A stretch of DNA of 64,000 nucleotides from Eudromia elegans (GCA_003342815.1 PTEX01000024.1:570402-634401), one strand, 5' to 3'. Shown: positions 48,859 through 62,267, numbered from the stretch's first letter. Notes: a model not told the origin generated them from the letters alone. Made by a program: numbers and translations.

Positions 48859-51800
48859 TAAATCCATTTACAGTATTAAAGAGCTTCACGAAGTTTCCCA
48901 TGGAAGAAAAGCACATCCTCTGTATTCAGCGGGGTATTCTCTCAAAGCAATGGAAGGCATTTGTTAAGGTTTGTTTTTCACAAAAGGAAAAGCAAATAAT
49001 TCATACTGTAAATTAATTGCCAGCCTTTCCTCTAAAAGAAGAGGAGAAAATACTTATTTTTAAGTTATAACAGCCCAGAGATCGTGCTTTAAAGGTCACA
49101 GACATCTAGCACGAGTGGCAAAAACGGTGCTGCTTTAACGTCAGCCCTTATTGAGAGTGCTGATTACTCCCTGCTCATCCCATTTAAGTCATGGAGGTAG
49201 ATGGAAAATGGAGAGGCGGCCAAATAGCAACTCTCTAGGGCTGCATTAATAAAAGAATATTCCTTCATGAAGGAAGGCTCATAATCGGTATGAGGAAAAA
49301 GGAACAAATTCAGGCTGGGGAAGGTGCCACTTTCTTATTTGCATTTCAAGCATAACAACCTGGAAAAATATCTAGCCTTTCTTTGCTGATAGAATTACTT
49401 CTTTATGACATTACTCAAAGCAAAACTTAATCACCTAGGAATAAAGAAAGTGGAAAATCTTCATTTCACATAACCTTTTCTTTTTTCTTCCATCTTCATG
49501 CTTACGGAAAGGCTTATAGTGAAATAAACGTTATTAAGACATTAGGGACCCTGTGAAAGTTTTCATTTTTGAAAACTCGAATTTTAACTCAAAATGTGCA
49601 CCTAAAACATAACTAAAGCCAGAGAATGATACAGCCTTCCAAAGAGCAAGACTGCTGCTTCCCGCTGCGGAAATGAAGCACGTAAAGTATTCGCACTGGG
49701 CCCCCATACCACAGGAAATAAAGAAAATCATAAAGCATAACATTATAAAAGGTATTTAATTAATTAACACTCCTCAGCAAGCCACTGCAATGCAAGTTTA
49801 GACTTTAAACACATGTCCCAGTTAATTTGAATTGCCACTCATTAACCCAAAGGAAGCCTGTGCTAAAATATATTTCTGTATTAATATTCCCAAACATGTA
49901 AACAAAAAATCCAGTAATATTTTCCCCCCCATACGGTTCTCTGAAGACCCATACTCTTCACTCCCATAAAAATCAATCAAACTTCTCCTGCAACATTTTG
50001 AGGAATATTCAAAAGAAATACTGAGCAGCACGTTAACATAGAAATATTTCTTTAATGCTGCCGTAAAATGATGTTTTCCCAACACGGCGACGAGACATTG
50101 CTTTCATTCTTTGCTGCCTCTGCAAGATTCTCAGGAAGGATGGCCGGGTGAGGATAGAAGAGTGAATATCTTTGGAATATCGACTCTCCTGTGGTTAGCA
50201 GGAGGCCCAAAGCAGCTAATTATTTTCACAGATGACTGTTACCAAAGCTACAGAGAGAGCCTGGCCTTCACTAACACCTTCGTAAGCCCTGCACGAGCAG
50301 CATCCCTGCTGGCTCTGCCTCATGCAGATCCTCCCTGGCTGGGGTCCATGGGAGCTCCTACAAAGCAGCCTCCAGAGGGGACAAACAAGGAGTTTTCCCT
50401 CCGCTAGTCCAGATCCGGCAGCAAAAAGATCCACGGAGAAGGAAGTTCCCCACTACCCACCATGGAATACAAAAAAAGGTACAAGCCATACCCAGTGGGT
50501 TTACCCTTCAACCCTGCTTTAAATATTTATGGGAGAGCCACTCAGGTGCTACGACAGTTCTGTGCTGCGGAACACTTAGAACACATCTCACCAGCAACCA
50601 AAAACGGGGACATTTCTGTGAGGGGAACCTGGACATTTACATCTTCTCATTCGCAACACAACAGAGCTGTTTCTATTTGGGAGGGATTCCCCCATTTCCT
50701 CATGTGGAAAACAGGGCAGTCAGACAGAGATTTACTGAAAAAGCCAGTAAATAGCAACTTGGCATTATTAATAGCAGAAACTTATCTCTTACTGCACAAT
50801 CAAGGTTAATATTCTAGAAGAGTGAAAAACTTGCTTTGCAGGACAGCAAACAAATTCAGATAAGAAAGATGAATAGAGGTCATAAAGCAAGTCCCGTTTC
50901 ATTTTACAATCCCATTAAAAGTTGAAAAATAGCGTTGACCTGCTTCCTAATGAGAAAGGAAGCACTCTTCCCCAAGCTTAGGGGTTTTTTTCTCAGTTGT
51001 TAATTTACTTTGCTGTGTCCCTTCTCTTTCCTGATCTCAAAAGGTTTAGACAAACAGCACAGCCATGTTTTATTTTACATTTGCAAGTCACATCAGGGCC
51101 AAATATTCCACACCGCTAACGTATGATTATGAATTTACCCTCTCCTTTCATTAGTATTATAGTAATGCCTAGAACCGCAGTACAGTGAACAAACCCTTAA
51201 ATTGGTCCCTAAGAGGGTATTTCAGCCTGTACACTAATTCAGAAATGTCTTATTTGCTGTATTGTCTATTTGCGACTGGTGGGTGAGAAGGGGGCAAGAA
51301 TTAAGACGCAGTTCTTAACAGGAATGCAGGCTCTAAAATAAGACAGCAGCTGCCTAACCTCACTTATCCCATTTTGAAAAAGAGAAATGGTTTAATGTGA
51401 AAATGAAGGCAAATTTTCAGGGGAAAAAAAAATCAGAACAAAATGTAACAGTGTTTAAAATGTGCAAATTACTTTTTATTCACTTACACTGGAATAAGTT
51501 AGTCACTAATTATGCTCTGAGTAGGCAGAGGCATGCCTGACTATAAAGATTGGAAATGGCAGTTAAATAATTAATGTAAGAATATGTTGATGATCCTAAA
51601 TAAGAAAATGTGAGATATCTGAAATGAAATAGCTGGAACCCGGTAATGCACTCACTGCAGAAGAGGCATTAGAAATATCCATGAATTGCATTTGCTATGA
51701 ACAAACAAAGCAATGAAAGAGAACATCAATGTTTTTCCACATGTGCTTATGAGAAACGAGTGGTTAAGCAGTTAATTTCTCCATGATTAAATAAGGATCC

Positions 51801-52227
51801 CTAGTCTACATAATCTCATTTTGTTTATGTGCCAATCCAAATCTTGCTGCCTCCATGAGAGGGAGGAACAACCCCAGTTGCTCGTGGGGGCAGCAGAAGA
51901 ACCAGACTATATGATTCAATAGCAAATGGAGGTGGCTGTCAGTGACTTGGGTGGGTATTGTCAGGAAAGCTGCATTGGAAGTTGTGTGCCAAGACAAAGC
52001 CAGGATAGGAAGGGCATTTCCAAGCGGGAGCAGAGGCCCTGGGCTGTCCTGCGATGCTCCTTGGGGTCCTGCTTGATGCCACCACAACCTCTGGTGCACG
52101 CTGGAAGGCGGCCCCCCCTTTGCGGGTGCAGGTTAAGCCTGGGGGCACTAACATGAGCTCCTGGGGTGGGCGCAGCAGCCCCTGCTCCCGCTCCCATGTG
52201 CACTTGGCAGAGGAGGAAGAGAAACTG
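48859..52227. other. Noncoding, no feature recognised
   Basis: AT-leaning sequence to about 51880, then rising GC content toward the minisatellite. No repeat family, RNA gene or supported coding frame. Confidence 0.5.
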
Positions 52228-52402
52228 CATCAGCCCCATCCCAGAACTGCATCAGTCCCATCGCAGAGCTGCATCAGCCTCATCCTGGAGCCGCATCAGC
52301 CTCATCCTGCAGCTGCATTAGCCCCATCCTGGAGCCGCTTCAGCCCCATCCCAGAACCGCATCAGCCCCATCCCGGAGCTGCATCAGCCCCGTTCCGGAC
52401 CC
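52228..52402 (+). repeat. 22-bp minisatellite, eight units
   Basis: Eight head-to-tail copies of a 22-base unit, about 'catcagccccatcccagagctg', start at 52228, 52250, 52272, 52294, 52316, 52338, 52360 and 52382. The spacing is exactly 22 throughout, with no insertions or deletions, and the units differ by a few substitutions each. The last unit decays near 52402. The array sits inside a plus-strand open frame (52054-52530), where three units encode 22 residues; this is a product of the repeat, not evidence of a gene. Confidence 0.95.
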
Positions 52403-53200
52403 ACCTCGCTAGGCCCAGGCACCACTCCCGTCATCACGGCAACATGCACCAGAAACAACCAACCAACCTCCAGGTGCCTTCAGCAGGGACGGAGCTTTCC
52501 CGTGCACGACCTGCTTCGAGCGGTACCTAGCGCAGCAGGCTCAAACCAGAGGCTGCTCACGTGCTCCCCACGCTGCAGCCCCCGAGGCGCTGCTGCCTTC
52601 CCGCGGAGGGATGCGCTGGGAGGCCTCGCTCAGCTCAGCCCCCCAGCTGAAACTCCTCCGTTGGGAAGCGACGGCTGCACGAGCCCGCAGGCTACGACGA
52701 GACGCCTGCCCCTCACAAAGCCCCTCTCCACACCAGGCCCTCTCTGCCCAGCCACGACAGCGGCTCCCACCAAGCCTCCCCCAAGAACTGTCCGACTTGA
52801 GCAGCCTCCAAAATCTGCCGGGAACCCAGCTAGGCCAACACACTGCGAATCAGACACAGAGGTTTCTTAGAAGCAAAGAAACACCCATTTCTTTGTACCA
52901 GTTCTGCTACGTGTAGCTCCCACTCGCTCCTTGCCACCCGTCGCGTTTCCTCCCCGTTCTCAGGTACCCTCCAGGCACAGGGCTGAGCGCGCGCCCTGAC
53001 CAGCGGCGTTCGCTCCCGCCTGCCCCGGCAGCGCCGGCATCCCCCGCGAGGAGAGGGCCCCTGGGGACGGCCAGCGAGGCGCTCCCAGCGGCAGCATCCG
53101 CGGAGGCTCCATGGCAGCCGTGCCCCGCGGCGGCGGGGCTGGCGGCACCGGGGCTGCTCCCGCGCTGCTCCTCCCCGTCCCTTTTGGTGCTGCCAGCAGC
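52403..53200. promoter_or_regulatory. CpG island candidate
   Basis: GC-rich from the minisatellite onward and very CpG-dense at about 52980-53180, where I count roughly 29 CpG in 200 bases by eye. On the plus strand an ATG at 53111 (ccATGG context) opens an 81-codon frame ending at 53356. Its first half is low-complexity Ala/Gly/Pro and its second half contains 'LCKEWKILPAANVVIPPVYL'. A minus-strand frame (52907-53320) overlaps it completely. The island is a fair candidate for a promoter of an unrecognised transcript; its direction cannot be decided from sequence alone. Confidence 0.4.
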
Positions 53201-56200
53201 ACAGCCGGGAGCTCCAGCCCCACGGAACGCCTCTGCTTCCCGGCAGACCCGCTCTGCAAAGAGTGGAAGATCCTTCCAGCAGCTAACGTCGTAATTCCTC
53301 CAGTTTATCTTATGAAACAACCAGGACAGGTCAATAAACAGGACTACATACCCTAAATAAAAATGTGGTTATCTGGTGAGGAAAACTAGCTGGGGGGAAG
53401 AAAAGAACTGTCACAACGTTGTGTGCATGCTTCGCCTTAGTTGACTTCTCGGTAATCAGGATGACTTCTTCTTAATTTGCTCACAAACGGAGGCATTCTT
53501 TCTAACACACATTCATTTAGGAGAAGAGACATTTAATACCGTTCTCAGATACTTAAAGTGAGTGTAAAACACGATGATGGTTTTTTAAATTATTACCTCA
53601 CCTTGTAGGTTTCCTATTATGTCAGATTTTCAATTTTGTAATTTCAAATTTGCCTAATAGCCCTACAGGAATACAGCTGTGGAAAGTGCTTAAGAGAAGG
53701 AATAATAGAAATGACCACTTAAGCTCTTCAAATCGCAAAGTGTCTAAAGAAAGGCAGGAAAGCAAAATCTTATTTAAACGATCAGCCTCAATAATGTGTA
53801 ACAGCACTGCACAAACAGAAGAGAAAGAAAATTAGGGAGACTAAAGGGCAGAAAACTTATTAACATGGAAACAACTCCCAAACGGAGCTATTGCCCTGCC
53901 AGGACGCTCAAGTTCACAGCGAATGAAGATGCAAGTTAGGTGAGCGCACGTCACGCCTGGAAAACCGGAGCGGGCGTCAGGCGGGCGCTGGCCCAGAGCA
54001 GTTGTTGCACGTGAGACGAGACGATCGCAGAGCGATGTTTAATGACGAGGGAGCCAAGAGCACAACCCTCGAGTGTGGAACGCGCTCGGGAAGTCGCCCT
54101 GCCCGAAGCGGCTCTGCGGAAGCACGCGCTCAACCTCTCTGCCTTTACACCTCCGCTGTGTCACGGCCGTATTGCGAGTCACCTGATGAACGTATTAATC
54201 TTTTCCCTACCAGTCACTTAAATAAGCCCTTTGAAAGTCCAACTGTCATTTTAAACTCCTATTTATAGTCACGTCCAAAAGGAAAGGCTGCATACAGTAC
54301 CATTTTAACATATTGCCAAAGACTCTCAACCAAAATATATTTTTCCAATCATTTCAACCCTAACTTATTTATTTCCTTTTTCCCTTATTTATTACCCTTG
54401 TCTTGTGCAAAACTGATCTACAAAAGAAAAAAGAAACGGCAACAAATCTTTAGATGTTCTGTAGTTAAAGTCTATCTATTTGTCTTTTATGGCAAGCAAT
54501 GCAAATTTTGGCTTGTAGAAATAACCTTATTAGGTAGGCATGCTTCTCTTTAGGAACACTATCGTAAAAACCACAGCTAAGTCATTAATCTTTTCAGAAA
54601 GCTTGTTGAGATCCCCACAGGCGTTTAAATGGATCGTAACAGCCTCACACATGAAATGCAGAACTGCAGCCAAGAGTTTGACAGAACTGCAGGTCTGGAC
54701 AAATAAGACCCTCAAAGCTCGAGCCGACGAGCGTTCTGTCCTCTCCACAGGCCGAGGAGTTGGTAAGGCCTGTTGTGCAGGAGGGAACTACCAGCAAAAA
54801 GATAAAAAATGCCAAATCCATGCTGGCAACCCATGAACTGTTGAGAGTTTACCTGCTTGAGGACATCAGCTGTTAAATGACCGTGACAGCGAGGAGAGAC
54901 CGGCGAGCTGAACACTTGTGTATCAAACAACCAAATCAGGATCAACTCACTTGCAGACGGGATCCACAAATACAATGGAAAGCAAAAAAAACCAGAGCAT
55001 TTTCTGGGCTAATTCCCAACAATTAGCTGATAAAATAATATTCATGGACAATGAAAAGTAGACCAAACAACTTAGAAATAAGCCTTCAGAAAGAACTGAC
55101 TCAAACCTCACAGTTCACCTCTGGACTAGACTGCATGCCCTTTTTAAGATGAAATATCTTTACTACATCCTTTCTTTCAAAACTGGGGCAGGTATTTGAT
55201 GTGCGGATCCAGCTATGACCTACTGCTCTATCTGGGGTGGTCAGATTCATTAATGAAAATCATACAGCTACCACTGTGAGCTGAATCAGAGCTGGAAATG
55301 CTGAGAACTTCACCGGAATTACAGAATGAGACTGAAAAATGGTTTTGGCCAGAAACAACCACTTGGGTCCATTTTTGTATGGCAAATAGAGAGTAAAGAA
55401 GAATTGTTGGGCTGGGGAGAGAGATGGTAGGGTAGGCATGAGAAAAACAAAAAGAAGGATTGCAAAACAAACCTCACAGCCACAGCAAAAGAAAAAAAGA
55501 GGTAACCAATATTAGGCTTTACCAGAATTTCATAACCTTTAGTAAAAACTTTTAAAACATCCACATTATTTGTTTTCATAAACCATTCCCATTCACAGTT
55601 CATAAACCCTTAGCATTAGCCAGGTACATGCAGAAGTTTTTTAAAATTTAGTATAAAAATAAAGCACAAACTAGCACTGTTTTTCCTACATGCTCAGTGC
55701 TAATGGAAATCCTTAATATTGTGCAGGAAAATAACAAGCACATTATCTGGCATTTTAAAAGAGATACAGCGAGAAGGCACAGGAGAATGTGAATGAGTGC
55801 ATTCAGGGAGAAGAAATATGCAGTCTTTGTGATAAGTTACACGCTTTTTTACACAGGCATCTTTTCTGAGATTTTTGCAACCTCTGTAGTCAATAATCTC
55901 TTCCCCCTCCCCCTTTTTTTAATAAATGTGATGTAAAACAACTTGGAAATACTGAACCAGCCACACAGTGAATTATTTCCAGTTGCAGCTAACATGCAAA
56001 TGGAGCATCACTGTAGCATCTAGCAGTGCCTCATCCTGTTTAAAGGGTCTGAGGAACTCGTCTGCTTTAAGCACATGGACCATTTGGAGAAACGTTCCCC
56101 GATATGCCCAGGGGCCCTGTGAGTAGGCAGGCCTGAAGTGGGAAACAGAATTCCAGTCTTTCCCATCTGGTGCCATTGGTGGGAACACCTAGTTGGAAGT

Positions 56201-56807
56201 CTGGATTGCTCATTCCAAGGACGTTTGACTCCTATTGGCATAACTGACCCTCGGTACCATCCCTGAGGACACCTCTGCACCACACGGGCTTGATTCCTCG
56301 ACTCCATCCCCGTCACTGTGGTGTACAGAAGCTGCCGAGAAGAGTCTAGATTTGCCCCTTCCAGCCTTAAACGTGTCACTGAGGTGTCTGAGCAGGCAGC
56401 CCCGCAGCCCTGGGCTCTCTCCCCAAGCACCTCAAGGGCACAACTCAGCTCCAAGTCCGAGGACATGAACCCAGGGCTGCTCCTTTTCCTCAGCAGCTCT
56501 TACCCTTTAGAAGTGGGGTGAGAAACTGTCTGACTGTCTCACGAGAGCTCTTCAAGTTCCTCTTCTTTTTTTTTTTTTTAAATATCTCAGAATGGAAGGA
56601 AAAGTGTTTCATAGACTGAAGACAGGAAAGAAGATCTGTGCTGGCTCATGTGGACTGCTCGGTTTCAGTATTTTGTGTTTCATCTAGCTCTGTCCCTCTG
56701 CGTTTTCCAAGCAGGAGCTATCTTAGTGTTCTGAATGCAAACCACTTTCAGCCGAAATCCCAGAACTGCTCCATTCTGAAGAGCATCAAAACAGAAAGGA
56801 GTGACAC
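53201..56807. other. Noncoding, no feature recognised
   Basis: AT-leaning with a small GC-rich spot near 53940-54130 and a run of about 14 T near 56566-56579. No gene or repeat family recognised. Confidence 0.5.
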
Positions 56808-57153
56808 TTGGCAAAACAGGAGATTAATCAAAATGACCTTCCCCCCATGCAAATGATGAATTGGTACTTGGCAAGACGTGGAGAGCTGAGTTTTGCCACC
56901 GAGACGTGCCCCAGGCTCAGGCAGGAGGCTCCTGAGCTGCGCACGCTCCCCATCTCCCCCCTAAAGAGGAGCGAACTCGGGAAGGGAGCTGCGGGAAGGG
57001 AAGCCAGGCTCCCACCTCCCCGCAGCACCTCCCTGCGTAGGACAGCTCCCACTGCCCTTAGCTGGGTAACTAGCCAAAAATCCCAGCCAAAAACATCACG
57101 GAAGATTGATCGGAATAACGCAATTAGTCTTTCTACTCTCTTGCTTCCAAAAG
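56808..57153 (+). other. Open frame ending at a strong donor-like site (hypothesis)
   Basis: An ATG-initiated frame from 56808 reaches the strong 5' splice-like site AAAAG then GTAAGT (GT at 57154-57155). A good acceptor-like 'ttttcctctag' ends only 27 bases later, at 57181. That is far too short for an intron, so at most one of the two is used. The peptide is basic and unrecognised. Confidence 0.12.
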
Positions 57154-57181
57154 GTAAGTTTTTTCATTCTTTTTCCTCTAG

Positions 57182-57699
57182 GCTGGCTGCTATCAAAAGG
57201 AGCACGCAGTAGAATTTGCTTAAATCGCACTTGAGGGCTACAAAAATTGTATAGAATTCATGCAACGGTTCCAGCAACAATTTATTACTAAGCCTAGCGT
57301 CCAATCAGGGGGTTTGCCCCTCAACTGTTTTTTTGATTAACAAATTGTCATTTATTCAGATGTTTCTCAAATTGTTTTGGGCCTAACTTTGTGAACTTAC
57401 ATCAGCAAGGAAGGATCAGAAACCAAATGTTCTAGAGACTTTGCAGCTGATCATATTTCAAATACTATTTTCCTGATCTTCTGTTCATTTGTGGTCTCTC
57501 TTTAGAGATTTTGTACAGGTTTTGCATTACATTTACATGATCAGGCTGCTTCCTGATGCAACAGAAAGTTTCCTCCATGCAATGCATTTGTTTAACAAAA
57601 AAAAATTGATTTATTCAAAGCAGGTTTTTTTCACTGTGCTGTAAGTCAGTCTCTCTTTCACTGTCTCTGCTCCAATTAATATTTAATTATTTATTCAAA
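57182..57699. other. Noncoding, no feature recognised
   Basis: AT-rich sequence without supported features. Confidence 0.55.
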
Positions 57700-58000
57700 T
57701 CAGAGTAGCTTCTAGGGCAGCATGCCAGCCCAGAATAACCCATAAGCTGGGGGACAGAACAGTCGTTTGCAATAGGTGGCAGTTCAAGTCCCCCTCCCAA
57801 TTTCATTTTTGGCCTTGGGAGGAAGGACAGTGACCGTCCCCCTGTGATGGGAAGAATCGTCACATCTGAATTGCTGCTGAGCATTTTGGTGTCGAGATCT
57901 AAGCCGGCCTCATATGTAAAGTGGGGATGATACTAAGCTGCTTCCCAGGGACGCGCTGAATAATTCCCAGCTGCAGAGCATCCGGAGTCACTGGCAGGAC
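57700..58000 (+). mobile_element. Ancient tRNA-derived SINE relic (MIR-like)
   Basis: A B-box-like 'gcagttcaagtccccctccc' lies at 57779-57798, downstream of a diverged 'aacccataagctgggggaca'. The sequence then runs to 'atatgtaaagtggggatgat' at 57912-57931, which matches the common SINE segment 'atctgtaaaatggggataat'. Head and tail are spaced as in MIR-type elements, so this looks like one full-length but heavily diverged copy. Family assignment is tentative. Confidence 0.5.
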
Positions 58001-58689
58001 ACAAGGCCAGGAGAGTGTCATGAGCACAACTTCCTAACAAATGTCGGTGCCATCTTCCACATGGCAAAACTCCATTTGGAATTTGGTCTAGAATAAGCAA
58101 GGGAAGCTCACAGGGATATTAAGATGGATTTCATGGAAAAGATGAATCACGGCTTCACATTATTAACCCATATGATATGGGGTTCCCAAGTCTGAGCTCA
58201 ACAAGTAGACACAAAGCTACCCAGAATAATCTACCCATAGCAGAGGAACTTGTTAATGTTTCCACAGTTCACATAGCCCAAATTTTGCTATACCTCACAG
58301 GCAATTAAATGATTAGGCCATAATAAAGTGGCTCTTGAACACAGATACGAATTATAAATACAAACTTTCAGTTCTGTATTTTTTTCCTCTATTTTTACAA
58401 TAGCCTGCAATATTCATGAACTTTGAGGGCAGACTAAGCCTTTCCTGCATGTTGGTAAAAGCACACGGCCACTTGTTCTAGACACATTGCAGATTACAAA
58501 AGTTCCCTGTCAGCTGGTAGATAAGCACAAAGGCAAGCCAGGAAAATAAATGGCATTTAAAAATGGCCGCGTCTGTGATGTAACTACAACACTTTTTTTC
58601 CAGAAATCATTTTCTAATCAAAGCCCAGAAGCTTTGAGCTAATGAGACTGTCAGCCGCAATTTGCTGGGGATAGATCTGATTGCAAAGG
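58001..58689. other. Noncoding, no feature recognised
   Basis: AT-leaning sequence without supported features. Confidence 0.55.
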
Positions 58690-58885
58690 TGTCTACTGCA
58701 CACGCTGCCGTGTTCTCCGAGGGAACGCCTCCTTTTCCCTGCCCTGGGAACCGCCTCTCCGACAACCGCAGGAGAGACCGGAGCGGCGGAGCAACACGAG
58801 CGGTGCGGCTGCCGACACGCTCCTTCCCCGAGCACGAAACCTCCTTCGGGGCTATTGGGGCTGGAGGAGCTCACTGCTAAGCATG
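58690..58885. other. Small CpG-rich patch
   Basis: CpG-dense (roughly 20 CpG in about 165 bases by eye) between AT-rich flanks. Frames are open on both strands with no recognised peptide. Confidence 0.4.
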
Positions 58886-61800
58886 CTCTTACAGACGTGG
58901 AATCCCTGCCAGAAACAAACTCGAGGGACACGGCGACTTGTGAAGGATTCCTCCAAAACCAGATGCAGCGCAACCAGCACTAAATGCACACGAGACGGCA
59001 GTGCAGGGGTTTAGGTTTTGGCAATCCTGTCATTCTTCATTCGTGAGATCCCAGTCAATTTTGCAAAACTCCTTGCAGACACAAAAGGGACTACAATAAA
59101 TTTCTCAATATTTCATAACTAAGACTCTTGTTACTTGAAACGCAGCTTTGAAATGTATGCTTCAAAGTGTCCTTTAATTTCCTTTTAGAATAAAAATGCT
59201 CTAAAATAGACAAAAAATAGAATAAACATCTTCATGACGGTCCAACACTTAAAGCCTTTTTTTTCAGTTTTAAATAAATATGTATTTTTTATATGAATAC
59301 CAACAAAAAAGAACCCTGCATTGTTATTTGCTTATGTCTACCTGCTGTGTGGACAGGGCTCTCACCCTTCTGGACGTGGGGCTACCACGTGCAGTCTGAT
59401 GTGCACTCTCAAGTAAATTCCACACCCTCGCTATGCCCCAGTTTATTCAGGCAGAACTAGAGGTAGTAATAGTTAGCTTGCTCATTTAATTCCAATTCAT
59501 TGGGTGCTGAATACCTAATCCCCTTGACTGTCTTTTCAAAACAACCATTATAGCGTCTATGTGCAGAGATTACCAAAATAGCCTGTTATTTTTTATTTTC
59601 CTTTGAAAAATCACAGGAAAAAAAGGTGTGTGAATGTAAAAATATATTTCTTATTATTTCAAGTTGCTGACTCAAAGAAAGAGAGGAAGACTTAGCCCTG
59701 CAGTCCCCAAATGTTGCTCACCTAATAACATAAAGTAGAATTTTGAATTCAAAAATGCTTTCTAAAACTATTATAAAAATTAACCATAAACAAAGGAGTT
59801 TGTAGGTGAATACTACGGAATTTACGTAAAGTGTCCTTCAAAGTAATGCCCTATTGTTTTGTTAATGATAAATGTAATGAAACATGTAAATTCAGTTGTT
59901 ATGAGGGGAAAAAAATAACAGAGGAAATCATGCAGAGGAGCTGCAGTTCTGCTGGAGACCACAGGTTTGCTCCTGCACCGGCGCTGATGAATCAGCACGT
60001 AACCTCACGAGCCCTTCGGAAGGGTGGGACGTGGAAATAATTATTTATTGAGGCAGCAAGCGGCAAGATTGTTGTTTTGATGAATTGGCACGCGTGGAAC
60101 GCGCAGATGATGAATTGCACTGACGTTAATTCTATTAAAAGTTGCCTAATATGCACATAACTTGATTTATGAATTGTTCAACGCAGAAGAGCAGCCTCAT
60201 CTCACACCCAGCACTCATGGCACGCACAGTCACTTCACGAAAACATGCTGATAGAACAGCCACTAGATACTGAATGAGACCCTCCACTCTAGAGCTCTTT
60301 TCAGTCTCAGCCAGCTGAACGGTGCAGTATGACAATGAATGCCTATTTCTGCATATTCGCAATGTCAGGAGTGCCTTGTCTCTAGTCAGACAGACATGGT
60401 GAATATACTTACAGCTTCCACATCGTCAGCAGTATCTGATGTTGCTATTTGCTAGGTAGACAAAATCAACACCCACGAGATGCTTCTGTCTCAGTACACT
60501 GGGACACACTGTTTTAGGGCCTCTCACGCACGCAGTTCACTGCTTCCCTGGTCTGTAATACTCCTAACAAAGTGAAGCACAGTGGAACAGAATAATTCAC
60601 AAAAACTCAAATGCTGCACGTACCTTAATATACATATCTGATTTATATCCCTCTCGGCAGCCCTGCACCGGTGCCACAGATGAACTTACATTACTTGTCT
60701 TTTCCTATGAGTCTAACTCAACCTTACAGGATATCTGGGTTCCAATCCACTTCTGCTCCTGAAAAACGAGGGGGGTTAAAAAAACCTAAAAAACCACCTT
60801 ATTTGTAAAGGAGAGGGAAAATGATTTTTCACCGTCCTAGCCATGTGGGTAGCACCAGTCACATCAGAACAAGCTAAAAACAGGAATGGGAACAAAAGCG
60901 GGAATCAGAGAACTTCTAAGAGGAGCCAAAACCCACAGACCCAAGTGCCCCAACTCAGAGCCCCCGCGGAAACGGACCTTTACAGCCACACAACGTGTTG
61001 GAGCAGAGGCTCTGATTTGGTGGCCAAGGTTAAAGCTGCTTCCGTGCTATCCAGCCCGCCCTGTCCATCCATCGGTGCTAACGGCATTGCCAACGGCGTA
61101 GCTCCTGCCAATGGGATAGTTCTGTGGCTCCCAGTTTCCATCCAACCTCCAAAAATTATGCAGAAAAGCCACTACTCTCTGCCTCTCTGGCAATCCATCA
61201 ATCCCAATTATAACCGTGCTGGAAAGACACAGTGTTCTTTACAGGACTTTTCAAAGCATGAGTTGTTCAGCTGCCATTACAGGAGAACTAAATAGCTGCA
61301 CAATTTAATTTCATTTCTTTGGTATCGTCTCACATTTTCTGAACGGGAGCCATAGCTCGCCTAAGTTTAAAATATCTGAAATACTGGTTACAGCACCGTT
61401 TGTCTTTGAGAGTGAAGTGGACCCCCTGGGTGCTTTTTGTCACTCAAGAGATGCCACAGGGCAGCACTGTCTGAATGTCTCTCTTTGCTGGCAAGCCGTA
61501 GTGTTTGCAATGTCTTTTTGAGGTCCTGGAGTGAGGATGGATTTCAGCTCACGGCAGCGGTGGTATCGGCCTAACGCAGACCAGCAAGAGGGCCCGAGGA
61601 CATTTGGCCTCGTTCATCTCACAGCAGCATCACCTCTACCCGTCTTCTATCTGGTTTTACTGGTAACCCATCAAACACATCAGCCAGATCAAAAAAAATC
61701 ATTATTTCTGTCAACAAGCAATTTGTTAAGCATAAACGAATAGAACCTCAAGAAGCAGAGATCCTCAAGAATTCCTGCTTCTGCTTTTGAGAGCACGAAG

Positions 61801-62267
61801 GACTATTCTCACTCGTAAAAGGGACATACATTTATCTGTGGGAAAAGACGCAATGTGTCTTGGATTGCAACAGAAACTTAAGGACTTCATTACATTTTGT
61901 AAGAACAAAAATAAGCACATCCACTGTTCTTGTAATGAACATTCTGAGATAAACAAAAATATAGCTACGTTTAACCAATACTCAACCTCATACTACTTAC
62001 TTTCCAACAGAGCAACCTACTTAAGCTTGTAAGACTATATCATATACGTCTTCCAGATGCACAAACAATGCTGAGATAACTCCTCTGCAGAGAATACTGA
62101 AATGTCTAAAGAATTATGGGAACAGCCACAACAGACGGGAGATCAAAGTGACAGATTCTTATTCTACTTCAACAAAAAGCAAGGCAGGAAGCCTGAAACT
62201 CCAGTGATTTAATAAGCAAGCTACAGTACAATCTGAAAATCATCCCTCAGCTGCCTCCCAGGCAACA
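58886..62267. other. Noncoding, no feature recognised
   Basis: Mostly AT-rich. A plus-strand frame at 60843-61295 (150 codons) has no recognised domain. No repeat family was seen. Confidence 0.5.

Noticed and set aside
52228-52402. CRISPR-like array
   Set aside because: The units are contiguous with no unique spacers; it is a head-to-tail minisatellite in animal DNA.
52054-52530. 158-codon frame containing a His-Gln-Pro repeat protein
   Set aside because: The repeat peptide is a direct product of the 22-bp minisatellite; nothing outside the array looks like a protein family.
53111-53356. Short protein starting at an ATG in the CpG island
   Set aside because: Its first half is composition-driven Ala/Gly/Pro, a minus-strand frame overlaps it fully and no family is recognised. 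Kept only as part of the CpG-island entry.
60843-61295. 150-codon plus-strand frame
   Set aside because: No domain, no splice or promoter context and an irregular composition; indistinguishable from a chance frame.
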